DNA of 5,192 nt, from NCBI GenBank assembly GCA_016764335.1, contig JAESSB010000002.1:29029-34220 (forward strand), read 5' to 3'. The stretch comes from Magnetovibrio sp. Lineage in GTDB: Bacteria; Pseudomonadota; Alphaproteobacteria; Rhodospirillales; Magnetovibrionaceae. The position numbers and the translations under genes were made by a program. Positions 1 to 4,804 of this stretch are shown here, in pieces. A model generated the notes under the pieces. That model ran no database searches. It was not told the origin of the DNA and saw only the letters and a program-made list of their open reading frames with translations. Every line of letters starts with the position of its first letter. Position 1 is the first letter of the stretch.

Positions 1-1
1 A

Positions 2-251
2 GAATATGATGCAGACTTGTTCCGTAAGTCTTTGATAAACAATTTCATTTATCCTTGTATCCCGCCCAGAAAAAGTTGGAAGAAACAAATAGAATATGAG
101 AAAACCCTCTATAAGCAACGCCACAAAATTGAGACCATGTTCGGTAAAATCAAGGACTGGCGGCGCATTGCACTGCGTTATGATCAATACGCATACATTC
201 TTTTCAGCACGATGCAGCGCAGCCGTAGTCATCTTTTCTTTCAATTCATGA
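2..251 (+). pseudogene. IS5-family transposase, C-terminal fragment, frameshifted
   Basis: This is the last third of a DDE transposase that moves an IS5-family element (IS427-like). The gene is cut by the left window edge; the readable frame is already open at base 2 (EYDADLFRKSL). The family signature Y-(2)-R-(3)-E-(6)-K is intact in the stretch YKQRHKIETMFGKIKDWRR, so the catalytic Glu of this part is kept. After RYDQYA the frame goes wrong. The frame starting at 192 reads HTFFSA and then a hydrophobic tail (AAVVIFSFNS) ending at TGA 249-251, which is how these proteins normally end. The starting frame instead runs through an unrelated tail to a stop at 272-274. A 2-nt loss near 191-194 explains this. 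The gene is probably inactive; whether the upstream part exists cannot be seen. Confidence 0.85.
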
Positions 252-263
252 GTCCTGAACCTA

Positions 264-290
264 GGGCTCCCTGACCATTATGGGAGTCCC
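264..290. repeat. Short imperfect inverted repeat downstream of the IS5 fragment
   Basis: GGGCTCCC (264-271) faces GGGAGTCCC (282-290) across a 10-nt loop, giving an 8-bp stem with one bulged base. There is no T tract after it, so it is not a convincing terminator. It lies between the two IS5-family remnants and may belong to the end of one of them. Confidence 0.35.
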
Positions 291-334
291 AACGGGGCTA
301 AAATGTGCTTCAAGCTTTCTGTTAGGATAAAGGA

Positions 335-982
335 ATGATGAACCCAGAACGTTTTGTGATCATCGATAAGGTTTGAACACAGATTCCCTTAATCTTATCA
401 GGAAAATCTACGGATTGTGGCGTGTGGGGACAGGTTCCCCTTGGCGTGATTTGCCTTTTGGGTTTGGGAACTGGAACAGAACCTTCATACGGTTTTTGCG
501 TTGAGCACAGCGAGGCGTTTTTGAATATATCATGATTGACGGTCCCATCGTTAGCATTTACCAGTAGGCCAGCTGCGCAAAAGGGGGACGCAGATTCTGG
601 CGAAGAGACGACCAAAAGGCGGTTTAGCCACCCAAATTGTAGTTCTTGTCAATGCCTTGGGAAACCTAATCCGATTAACGCTTCCCCCCGGTCAACGCCA
701 CGACCTGGTTGGGTGAGGGCTGTAATAAATATGTGGAGTTTAAGGCTTTTCTTGGCGATAAGGCCTTCGATGCAAACGGGGTGCGTGACGACCCGATGGA
801 CTGAAAAGCCAGCATTATCATCCTTTCAAAACAATAAGGACGTCTATAAAGGGCAACATTTGGTCGTAAACTATTTTGCTAAAACCAAAGCCCTCAGGAG
901 TATCGCAACGCGATAAGATAAAATAGATGTCAGCTACAGTGCACATTAGAACTTAACTTCAGCCTTAATTACGGCATGGTAA
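335..982 (+). pseudogene. Degenerate second IS5-family transposase (ISL2/IS1031-like)
   Basis: A whole transposase gene can be followed but only by changing frame. The likely start is ATG 335 (or 338) after an AAAGGA ribosome site. Frame 2 gives NPERFVIIDKV, then a TGA (374), then LILSGKSTD. Frame 1 from 430 gives TGSPWRDLP, FGNWNRTFIRF and RGVFEYIMIDGPIV with stops at 502 and 565. Frame 3 from 621 gives GLATQIVVLVNALGNLIRL. Frame 1 from 733 gives FKAFLGDKAFDANGVRDD and ASIIIPSKQ. Frame 2 from 836 gives VYKGQHLVVNYFAKTKALRSIATR, and fragments continue to about TAA 980. The order matches IS5-family enzymes: first Asp in MIDG (538-540), second Asp in LGDKAFD (757-759). In the last motif the usual R-(3)-E is Q-(3)-V, so the catalytic Glu is gone. 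About a dozen residues are missing near 420. It is about 216 codons long against about 250 in relatives. Clearly dead. Confidence 0.88.
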
Positions 983-996
983 TTATCAATATGGCC

Positions 997-1747
997 CTAG
1001 GTGTTTAGTCCCGGACTTTGATGTGATGGATTATTTTGAACCGTTCTGGCTCTTTTGTTCATGTTTTACAGATATATTCGTGTGGGGTTAGACCTTTCAA
1101 GGTCTTCAGACGCTTTGCGGAGTTGTAGGCTTTTAAGAGTGTCTGCAGGTGGGTTCTGATCTGGTCTTGGGTTTCATAATAATATTTTTTGCCTTGCGGT
1201 GTTTAATTTTGTGCCCATCACACACGTGATAAGAAGCGAGTTTTTAGCGAGCCTGATGCAAGAACTGAAGACCATTATCTGTCAAAATTCTGTGAATATG
1301 GTCGGGAATAGTCTTGATGAAATTGCGTATAAAATCGGCTGCAATTGCTTCTGTTGTGCGGACTTCGGCGATGACAATGTGAACGTAGCCACGCCCTAGC
1401 GCATCTTCGGAAACATCGTTTCCAGGGGCACCGGGTATGTCTTAAATTTCTGCTTCGGTTTGTCGGCCTCGACCTTCGGTAGACGAGAGGTTTTGTGGCG
1501 TGGAAAACACAGATACAATGAATATCATTGAGAGTGTATAGTATAATTATACAAATAATGAAGGTATATCGGCAATCATCAAGGGGCAGGAGTATATGTT
1601 TGCGATACATCACAATCATGACGTCTTCTTCAGGCTTTAGAACGATGAACGAGGGGGCTTCGGCTCCATGGCAACATCTTCAACAAAGTCCCCTTCTCGC
1701 CACTTTTTCACCGTCCGTGGATCAAGTCCCTAACGCTCACTCAGCGG
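997..1747 (-). pseudogene. IS481-family transposase, main part, multiply deleted
   Basis: Read on the minus strand from 1747, the pieces follow the order of an IS481 transposase. The DNA-binding region gives PLSER, a stop, then GLDPRTVKKWREGDFVEDV. After a shift near 1640 it reads LKPEEDVMIVMYRKHILLPLDDCRYT. A garbled stretch (about 1520-1560) follows, then RHKTSRLPKVEADKPKQKFKTYP. GYVHIVIAEVRT joins directly to TEAIAADFIRNF, where about 25-30 residues of the integrase core are missing. Then come IRNFIKTIPDHIHRILTDNG (second Asp kept, about 1270), a stop near 1244, and KHRK. KHRK is joined out of frame near 1185-1190 to YYYETQDQIRTHLQTLLKAYN and AKRLKTLKGLTPHEYICK. This second deletion removes the HPWTNGQVERMN-type block with the catalytic Glu. 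The end reads PGLNT-stop. Non-functional. Confidence 0.87.
998..1013 (+). repeat. IS481-like terminal inverted repeat, right (transposase 3') end
   Basis: TAGGTGTTTAGTCCCG matches the complement of 2892-2907 at 15 of 16 positions. It overlaps the last codons of the transposase reading ...PGLNT-stop (stop 997-999 on the minus strand), a C-terminus I associate with this IS481 subgroup. Confidence 0.8.
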
Positions 1748-1767
1748 ATTCAGGTGCGAAGTACAAT
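1748..1767 (+). repeat. IS30-like terminal repeat, transposase 3' end
   Basis: The sequence begins ATTCAGGTGCGAAG and overlaps the transposase stop codon (1750-1752, minus strand). Its partner is the complement of 2742-2761. Confidence 0.65.
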
Positions 1768-2624
1768 ACCAGATCTAAATTGAATTTTGACATTGATGCC
1801 GAGTTCTTTCAATAAGGCTTGAGCGAGGTTTTTAAATCCGATGTATTTTCTGGGCGTCAGGTTGTAGCTAAGGATGATGTCTTGAAAGGTCTTCCTCGCT
1901 CATTTTGTCGATGTTTCGTTTTCTCGGCAGGTCTCGTCGCAAGCGACCATTATAGCCCGTTGAAACGCTGTTTCAGAAGGCGCGCTAGAGCGATTTTCAA
2001 TCGCCCCTTTTTGCCAAGATGCATAGGCATCACAGAACCACGTCGACATTTTTCAAGCCTCCTTGATTAGCTTATGCTTCGCGAATTCTCCACCATTATC
2101 AAACGTAATGGATTTGCGGATTTTAGGGTTCAATCGACGGAAGATATCCATGATAGCCCCCGCCGTTTCCGCAGCTGTTTTTCCGCTTAACTTCGCCGCA
2201 ATCACATAACGGTTTTTGCGTTCTTATATGACTAAAATTGGCCGTGTGCGGTGGAAAATGATCAAATCACCTCCCCAATGGCCAACGCGTTTCCGCCCGT
2301 TGATTTCTGCGGGTCTGTCATGGATAGAAGCCCTGCCTGCAATTGTGAAACGGGTCTTACGACGAGCACGGCGGCTTCATTTCCCGCCCGCAACCAGCCT
2401 GAAATTTTTTCTGGCGTCCAGCCATTTTGTAAGCGTTCTCGCACGAATGCAGGCAGTTCTGGGGTTTGATCCAAAAGACGTTCTCGCCGTCGCCGGTAAA
2501 AATACCGGACTTCGGCAGAGCCGGGTCGATAGCTCCCATCTTGATTTGAATTCCGTTTTAACGCTCGGCTAATCGTCGAAGCCGGAATTGCTTCCTCTAA
2601 GGGTAATTTATTATATTTAATCAA
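1750..2624 (-). pseudogene. IS30-family transposase, decayed
   Basis: The reading starts at TTG 2622-2624 with IKYNKLPLEE, the usual IS30 N-terminus. It jumps to STISRALKRNSNQDGSYRP, so about 25 residues of the first helix-turn-helix are missing. RERLQNGWTPEKISGWLRAGNE follows. About 50 residues are then missing before ASIHDRPAE (frame change), GHWGGDLIIF with the first Asp, a TAA (2224-2226), and KLSGKTAAETAGAIMDIFRRLNP. ITFDNGGEFAKH carries the second Asp. A TGA (2053-2055) is followed by WFCDAYASWQKGAIEN with the catalytic Glu. An extra stretch of about 40 nt (1952-1992) then interrupts the gene before NGRLRRDLPRK. After another shift come DIILSYNLTPRKYIGFKNLAQALLKELG and the stop at 1750-1752. 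The DDE residues are present in translation, but frameshifts, stops and deletions make it inactive. Confidence 0.87.
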
Positions 2625-2634
2625 TCTTAAGATT

Positions 2635-2667
2635 CTTCCCCTAAGAATTGTTAAGTCTTAGGGGAAG
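2635..2667. repeat. Perfect 12-bp inverted repeat upstream of the IS30 transposase
   Basis: CTTCCCCTAAGA (2635-2646) is followed, after 9 nt, by its exact complement TCTTAGGGGAAG (2656-2667). It sits just upstream of the TTG start of the IS30 gene, inside the element. No T tract follows on either strand, so an operator or RNA hairpin in the transposase leader is more likely than a terminator. Confidence 0.7.
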
Positions 2668-2691
2668 CGCTAGGGTGCGTATTCTGTCATC

Positions 2692-2750
2692 GCAACACCT
2701 CACAGTTTTTATCACCCAACGCTATCACAGTGTTGGGAGGTGTTGCTTTT
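2692..2750 (+). repeat. Two-storey hairpin near the IS30 left end, with T4 tail
   Basis: The outer stem is GCAACACCT (2692-2700) with AGGTGTTGC (2738-2746). The inner stem is CCCAACGCT (2715-2723) with AGTGTTGGG (2729-2737), one G-T pair and loop ATCAC. A 14-nt bulge lies on the left only, so the two stems can stack. TTTT (2747-2750) follows on the plus strand, so this could stop rightward transcription. On the minus strand it could fold in transcripts entering from the IS481 side. Confidence 0.6.
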
Positions 2751-2761
2751 CACTCCTGAAT
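2742..2761 (-). repeat. IS30-like terminal repeat, transposase 5' end
   Basis: Read on the minus strand from 2761 it begins ATTCAGGAGTGAAAAG, the partner of the sequence starting at 1748. It directly adjoins the ...ASLN coding sequence of the interrupted IS481 gene. Confidence 0.65.
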
Positions 2762-2844
2762 TCATTGAGCGAAGCTAGCAATCTTTGTATTTCTGCTCTG
2801 AGGGTGTGCGTCGTCTTGGCGTACCTGTGTCATACCTGTCCCAT
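2762..2844 (-). pseudogene. IS481-family transposase, 5' piece cut off by IS30
   Basis: The minus strand has a good ribosome site, GGGAGGA (2848-2854), 3 nt before ATG 2842-2844. The reading is MGQV then TGA. One base later the frame RYAKTTHTLRAEIQRLLASLN continues to the IS30 border. MGQV, the A-x-TT motif and R-x-x-IQ-x-x-x-x-SL are the standard opening of IS481-family transposases, preceding the helix-turn-helix now found at 1747 and below. The frameshift after codon 4 would kill the gene even without the insertion. Upstream, the 2855-2891 stretch is AT-rich (TATATTATACT on the minus strand) and is probably the old transposase promoter. Confidence 0.8.
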
Positions 2845-2891
2845 AAGTCCTCCCGTGATGCTTGGTCAGTATAATATACAGCATTATGTTG

Positions 2892-2907
2892 CGGGACTAA
2901 AAACCTA
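2892..2907 (-). repeat. IS481-like terminal inverted repeat, left (transposase 5') end
   Basis: On the minus strand it reads TAGGTTTTTAGTCCCG, matching 998-1013 at 15 of 16 positions. It lies 47 bp upstream of the transposase ATG. Confidence 0.8.
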
Positions 2908-3146
2908 TAACTGTCCAGGCTTGGCCAATGACGTAGGTCATTATACTTACACGAAAACATCGAAGCGGGCATCTAAAGCATGCCGCGACGAAGAATCAAG
3001 ACGGTTAATGATTGCGGGATAGTGGGGTTCTGTCAGCATAGAAAAATACTTTGATACCAAGATTGATAAGGTAACTTATGTGGGGAGTGCATAAGTATTT
3101 GGTGTTCCGTATCGGTTCTACGCCAAAATCTATTTTCAAATTATAC
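2908..3146. other. Non-coding stretch between the IS cluster and the prophage
   Basis: No reading frame here resembles a protein I recognise, and no tRNA could be folded. Two small palindromes are visible: AATGAC-GTAG-GTCATT (2927-2942), and ACTTATG / CATAAGT (3074-3080 / 3090-3096, 9-nt loop). The second lies beyond the 3' end of the S24 repressor gene but has no T tract after it on the minus strand, so it is a poor terminator. This is where a prophage left attachment site could lie, but no direct repeat partner is in view. Confidence 0.5.
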
Positions 3147-3776
3147 TTATTGTGCTGCCCATAGGATGCGGTGAATCCAGACAATCTCGTTGGTGGAAAA
3201 TTCACGGTCTTCATGTGCGGGGTTAAAGGAACTGAGTTCAATGCGCCCGGCTGTTTGCCGTTTGAGGACCTTAGCCATCACTTCGCCGCCCGTCGTTTTG
3301 ACGACGACCCGGTCGCCTCGGCGGACGCTTTCTTCGGGTGAAACAATTACGATATCACCATCGCGAAACACGGGGTCCATGCTGTCACCAGAAATTTCCA
3401 ACGCGAAAGCGTGGTGGTCCGTGGTGCCCGGGAAAGAAATTTCATCCCAACAGCCGCGAGTAGGATAGCCCGCATCATCAAAATAACCGTCGGCACCAGC
3501 TTGGGCTAGACCAATTAAAGGGATGTTGCGGGGGGGGGCTTTTTGTCCGTTTTCAACATAGGACATAAATTCATGCATATCTGCGCCCGTCGCATCAAGG
3601 ATTTTGGCAACGCTTTCGGTAGATGGCCACCGTAACTTCCCCCCACGCGATTGGCGCTTGGATTTGTTGAAAGTTGTGGCATCTAAACCCGATTTTTTTG
3701 CCAAGTCAGAGACTGAATGCGCATAAACCGCAGCAATCTGATCAATGGCTTTCCAAATGTTTGCATGATTTAGCAT
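3147..3776 (-). CDS. LexA/CI-like phage repressor (HTH + S24 peptidase)
   Basis: The protein (209 aa) is probably the prophage's lysogeny repressor: it binds operators as a dimer and can inactivate itself by cleavage. An N-terminal helix-turn-helix spans roughly residues 22-41 (VSDLAKKSGLDATTFNKSKR), followed by RWPSTESVAKILDATG, typical of alphaproteobacterial S24 regulators. A linker (75-84) leads to the peptidase domain: GDSM with Ser132, and VMAKVLKR with Lys169. The Ser-Lys distance of 37 equals that in LexA (119/156). Ala93-Gly94 (AQAGADG) is the likely self-cleavage bond. ATG 3774-3776 is chosen because relatives begin M-x-H-A-x-IW; an in-frame TTG at 3795-3797 would add seven residues. 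No Shine-Dalgarno is evident, so the message may be leaderless like lambda cI. A run of nine C's encodes the linker. The gene faces the rightward operon. It could also be a chromosomal regulator beside the phage. Confidence 0.9.
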   Translation of the reverse strand: MLNHANIWKAIDQIAAVYAHSVSDLAKKSGLDATTFNKSKRQSRGGKLRWPSTESVAKILDATGADMHEFMSYVENGQKAPPRNIPLIGLAQAGADGYFDDAGYPTRGCWDEISFPGTTDHHAFALEISGDSMDPVFRDGDIVIVSPEESVRRGDRVVVKTTGGEVMAKVLKRQTAGRIELSSFNPAHEDREFSTNEIVWIHRILWAAQ

Positions 3777-3835
3777 GGGAACATTATCACAGATCAACGG
3801 AAAGAAGTCACTAGGAACAAATATCTAATAATTAA

Positions 3836-3863
3836 TTGACAAGGGAATATTTGGCAATGTAAA
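3836..3863 (+). promoter_or_regulatory. Candidate rightward promoter for the phage operon
   Basis: A perfect -35 TTGACA (3836-3841) is followed after 16 nt by TGTAAA (3858-3863, four of six matches to TATAAT). Transcription would start near 3870, inside the SOS box. GAACAAA occurs twice nearby (3815-3821 and 3865-3871) and may be part of repressor binding sites. The minus-strand promoter for the repressor must also lie in 3777-3909, but I could not place it with confidence. Confidence 0.55.
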
Positions 3864-3864
3864 A

Positions 3865-3879
3865 GAACAAAAGCAGAAC
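3865..3879 (+). promoter_or_regulatory. SOS box (alphaproteobacterial LexA site)
   Basis: GAAC-AAAAGCA-GAAC is a direct repeat with exactly 7 nt between halves; the complement is GTTC-TGCTTTT-GTTC. GTTC-N7-GTTC is the established LexA operator of many alphaproteobacteria, unlike the CTG-N10-CAG site of gammaproteobacteria. It begins two bases after the candidate -10 element, so bound LexA would cover the start site. The spacer on the GTTC strand is T-rich, as in known boxes. Confidence 0.65.
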
Positions 3880-3909
3880 GTTATATGTAAATACCCATCG
3901 GAGGCCCAA

Positions 3910-4314
3910 ATGTCCAAAGCACACTTTGTCCGTAAACCCATGCCTTACAAGAAAATTATCCCTTTTGATCATGCAGAAGAGGCCTGGTTTTGGTATGTCC
4001 GAGCAGAGCGTGCGCGTCGTGAAGGTGCGCAGGGTATCCGCGAATATTCATCCGAAGGACGTCCATGCGACCCCGATGATATGTATCGATTTGTTATGCA
4101 TTTGCACAAGAGGCGCATATTACATGACGGGCACTTGCATGTTCTTGGTGAGTTTGGCTGGCGAAATTCACCCCCAGATCCCCGCGTACGTGATGAACAA
4201 CGGCAATGGGTGTTATGGGATGAAGCTTTGGACCGATTGTCGACTATTTTGATATCGAAAGGCATCGTGCGTGCCGATGATAAACACTACAGCCAGTGCA
4301 CCTCAAATGCATAA
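3910..4314 (+). CDS. Conserved small phage protein of unknown function
   Basis: The protein (134 aa) starts at ATG 3910 with a strong ribosome site GGAGG (3900-3904) 5 nt upstream. The N-terminus VRKPMPYKKIIPFDHAEEAWFWYVRAERARREGA is basic and then helical and aromatic. The middle contains GRPCDPDDMYRFVMHLHKRRIL and the end WDEALDRLSTILISKGIVR. From memory, proteins with this pattern (KKIIPF..AEEAWFW, RPC.P.D, LW.EALDRL) occur beside structural genes in alphaproteobacterial prophages, but I know no function. There is no signal peptide, membrane segment or catalytic motif. It is the first gene of the rightward operon, directly behind the SOS box, and its last 8 bp overlap the next gene. It may act early in the lytic switch or in morphogenesis; this is not shown. 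Confidence 0.85.
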   Translation: MSKAHFVRKPMPYKKIIPFDHAEEAWFWYVRAERARREGAQGIREYSSEGRPCDPDDMYRFVMHLHKRRILHDGHLHVLGEFGWRNSPPDPRVRDEQRQWVLWDEALDRLSTILISKGIVRADDKHYSQCTSNA

Positions 4315-4702
4315 ACAGCGCGCTATTGTGGTCTTTAGCGGCCAAACGGATCTTGCGTGGTTGCGCGTGCTTCGGCCCGGGTTTTGTCATTGTTTTGTCC
4401 TGCTTGAATGTCCTGCGCAAGATGGAAGTACAAGGCGTGGCGACTGGGTGATGTACAACCCCTTATCCAATGTAACACAAATAGAAGTCTGGACGCTGCA
4501 AGATGAAGAAGCCCTGCGGACGTGGCTTGTCGGGCAAGGACACTTTTTGATTGACACATATGTGAGACCACCCACTGCACGCGTGTTGCCATGGCGCCCG
4601 TATACCTGCGTCGAGGCCGTAAAACGGGCATTGGGCTTGCATGCTCATGCCGTTTTCACCCCTTGGCAGCTGCATAAATATCTAAAAAATGAATTTACAT
4701 GA
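4307..4702 (+). CDS. Conserved phage protein, possible permuted papain-like (His-Cys) fold
   Basis: The protein (131 aa) is read from ATG 4307, which overlaps the upstream stop in ATGCATAA and suggests translational coupling; no Shine-Dalgarno is seen. GTG 4271 and ATG 4277 are alternative in-frame starts but add residues with no family-like pattern. The body begins AIVVFSGQTDLAWLRVLRPGFCHCFVLL with His28 on a predicted strand. It continues with GDWVMYNPLSN, and near the end PYTCVEAVKRALG places Cys101 at the start of a helix, followed by FTPWQLHKYL. A His on a strand followed later by a Cys opening a helix is the order seen in circularly permuted NlpC/P60-like proteins (YiiX/LRAT type); that assignment is inference. 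Similar proteins accompany the 3910-type gene in alphaproteobacterial phages, as I recall. A lysis, peptidase or adaptor role is possible. Confidence 0.85.
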   Translation: MHKQRAIVVFSGQTDLAWLRVLRPGFCHCFVLLECPAQDGSTRRGDWVMYNPLSNVTQIEVWTLQDEEALRTWLVGQGHFLIDTYVRPPTARVLPWRPYTCVEAVKRALGLHAHAVFTPWQLHKYLKNEFT

Positions 4703-4711
4703 AAATATTCC

Positions 4712-4740
4712 TTGACATTGCGGAATTGTTAGGTTATAAA
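4712..4740 (+). promoter_or_regulatory. Near-consensus sigma70 promoter before the head genes
   Basis: TTGACA (4712-4717), 17 nt, then TATAAA (4735-4740): 11 of 12 consensus bases with the ideal spacer. It starts 9 bp after the upstream stop codon. Transcription should begin near 4747. Confidence 0.8.
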
Positions 4741-4746
4741 TCCTTT

Positions 4747-4804
4747 AACGAAACGCCACTACTGTGTCTAAAGCAAGCCCGGGGGTCAAGACCTTCGGGC
4801 TTTT
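4747..4804 (+). ncRNA. Predicted short leader RNA / sRNA between promoter and terminator
   Basis: The strong promoter at 4712-4740 and the intrinsic terminator ending near 4804 define a transcript of about 58 nt. It consists of an unstructured 5' part (4747-4774, no start codon with a ribosome site) and the terminator hairpin. The layout recalls lambda 6S RNA made from pR' and ended at tR' when Q is absent. Whether it acts as an RNA or is only the aborted leader of the structural operon cannot be told. Confidence 0.45.
4775..4804 (+). terminator. Strong intrinsic terminator upstream of the head genes
   Basis: AAGCCCGGGGGT (4775-4786) pairs with ACCTTCGGGCTT (4791-4802) across loop CAAG: 12 pairs including two G-T, GC-rich at the base. 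It runs into a T tract (TTTT 4801-4804, partly paired). It would end both the 3910-4702 message and the short transcript from 4747. Confidence 0.8.

Larger units (their letters stand above)
1748..2761 (-). mobile_element. IS30-family element inserted in the IS481 transposase gene
   Basis: The ends are related inverted sequences. ATTCAGGTGCGAAGTACAA starts at 1748 on the plus strand, and ATTCAGGAGTGAAAAG starts at 2761 on the minus strand. The outer ATTCAGG is identical and the inner part is partly matched with one base of offset. Between them is a minus-strand IS30-type transposase gene. At both borders the flanking DNA is IS481 transposase sequence: ...RAEIQRLLASLN outside the left end and LSER.GLDPRTVKKW outside the right end. 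Joining the flanks after AATG and before CGCTG gives ...ASLN-A-LSER in one frame, so little or no target DNA was lost. IS30 enzymes normally make a 2-3 bp duplication, which cannot be fixed exactly here. Confidence 0.8.
998..2907 (-). mobile_element. IS481-family element, decayed and split by an IS30-family insertion
   Basis: The element is bounded by inverted copies of TAGGTGTTTAGTCCCG (998-1013) and TAGGTTTTTAGTCCCG (complement of 2892-2907), which differ at one position. Between them lie the two halves of a minus-strand IS481-type transposase gene, with the 5' end near 2844 and the 3' end near 997, separated by an IS30-family element at 1748-2761. Without the IS30 insert the element would be about 0.9 kb, short for the family, in line with internal deletions in its gene. 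No clear target-site duplication is visible outside the repeats. The closely adjoining IS5 remnant on the left suggests insertion next to or into older IS DNA (inference). Confidence 0.8.

Noticed and set aside
322..615. Open frame on the minus strand
   Set aside because: It is antisense to the recognisable pieces of the second IS5 transposase and shows no family pattern of its own.
1199..2572. Several plus-strand open frames (1199-1399, 1528-1815, 1819-2070, 2216-2572)
   Set aside because: They lie opposite the IS481 and IS30 transposase remnants, which are clearly readable on the minus strand.
2714..2738. Resemblance to an integron attC site (ACCCAAC ... GTTGGGA)
   Set aside because: The last base does not fit GTTRRRY, there is no cassette or integron integrase, and the stems are explained as part of the IS30 end structure.
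2648..3022. 124-codon plus-strand open frame
   Set aside because: It crosses the IS30 hairpin, the IS30/IS481 junction and the IS481 end repeat, so it cannot be an old gene; no ribosome site or family pattern.
3113..3123. GGTTCTACGCC as a tRNA T-arm
   Set aside because: The loop does not fit the TTCRA consensus and no acceptor, D or anticodon arm can be built around it.
3190..3468. Plus-strand open frame inside the repressor region
   Set aside because: Shadow of the S24 repressor gene, whose catalytic motifs are intact on the other strand.
3969..4265. Minus-strand open frame opposite the first phage gene, and similar ones at 4335-4675
   Set aside because: Shadows; the plus-strand genes have a good ribosome site, coupled starts and conserved-looking motifs.
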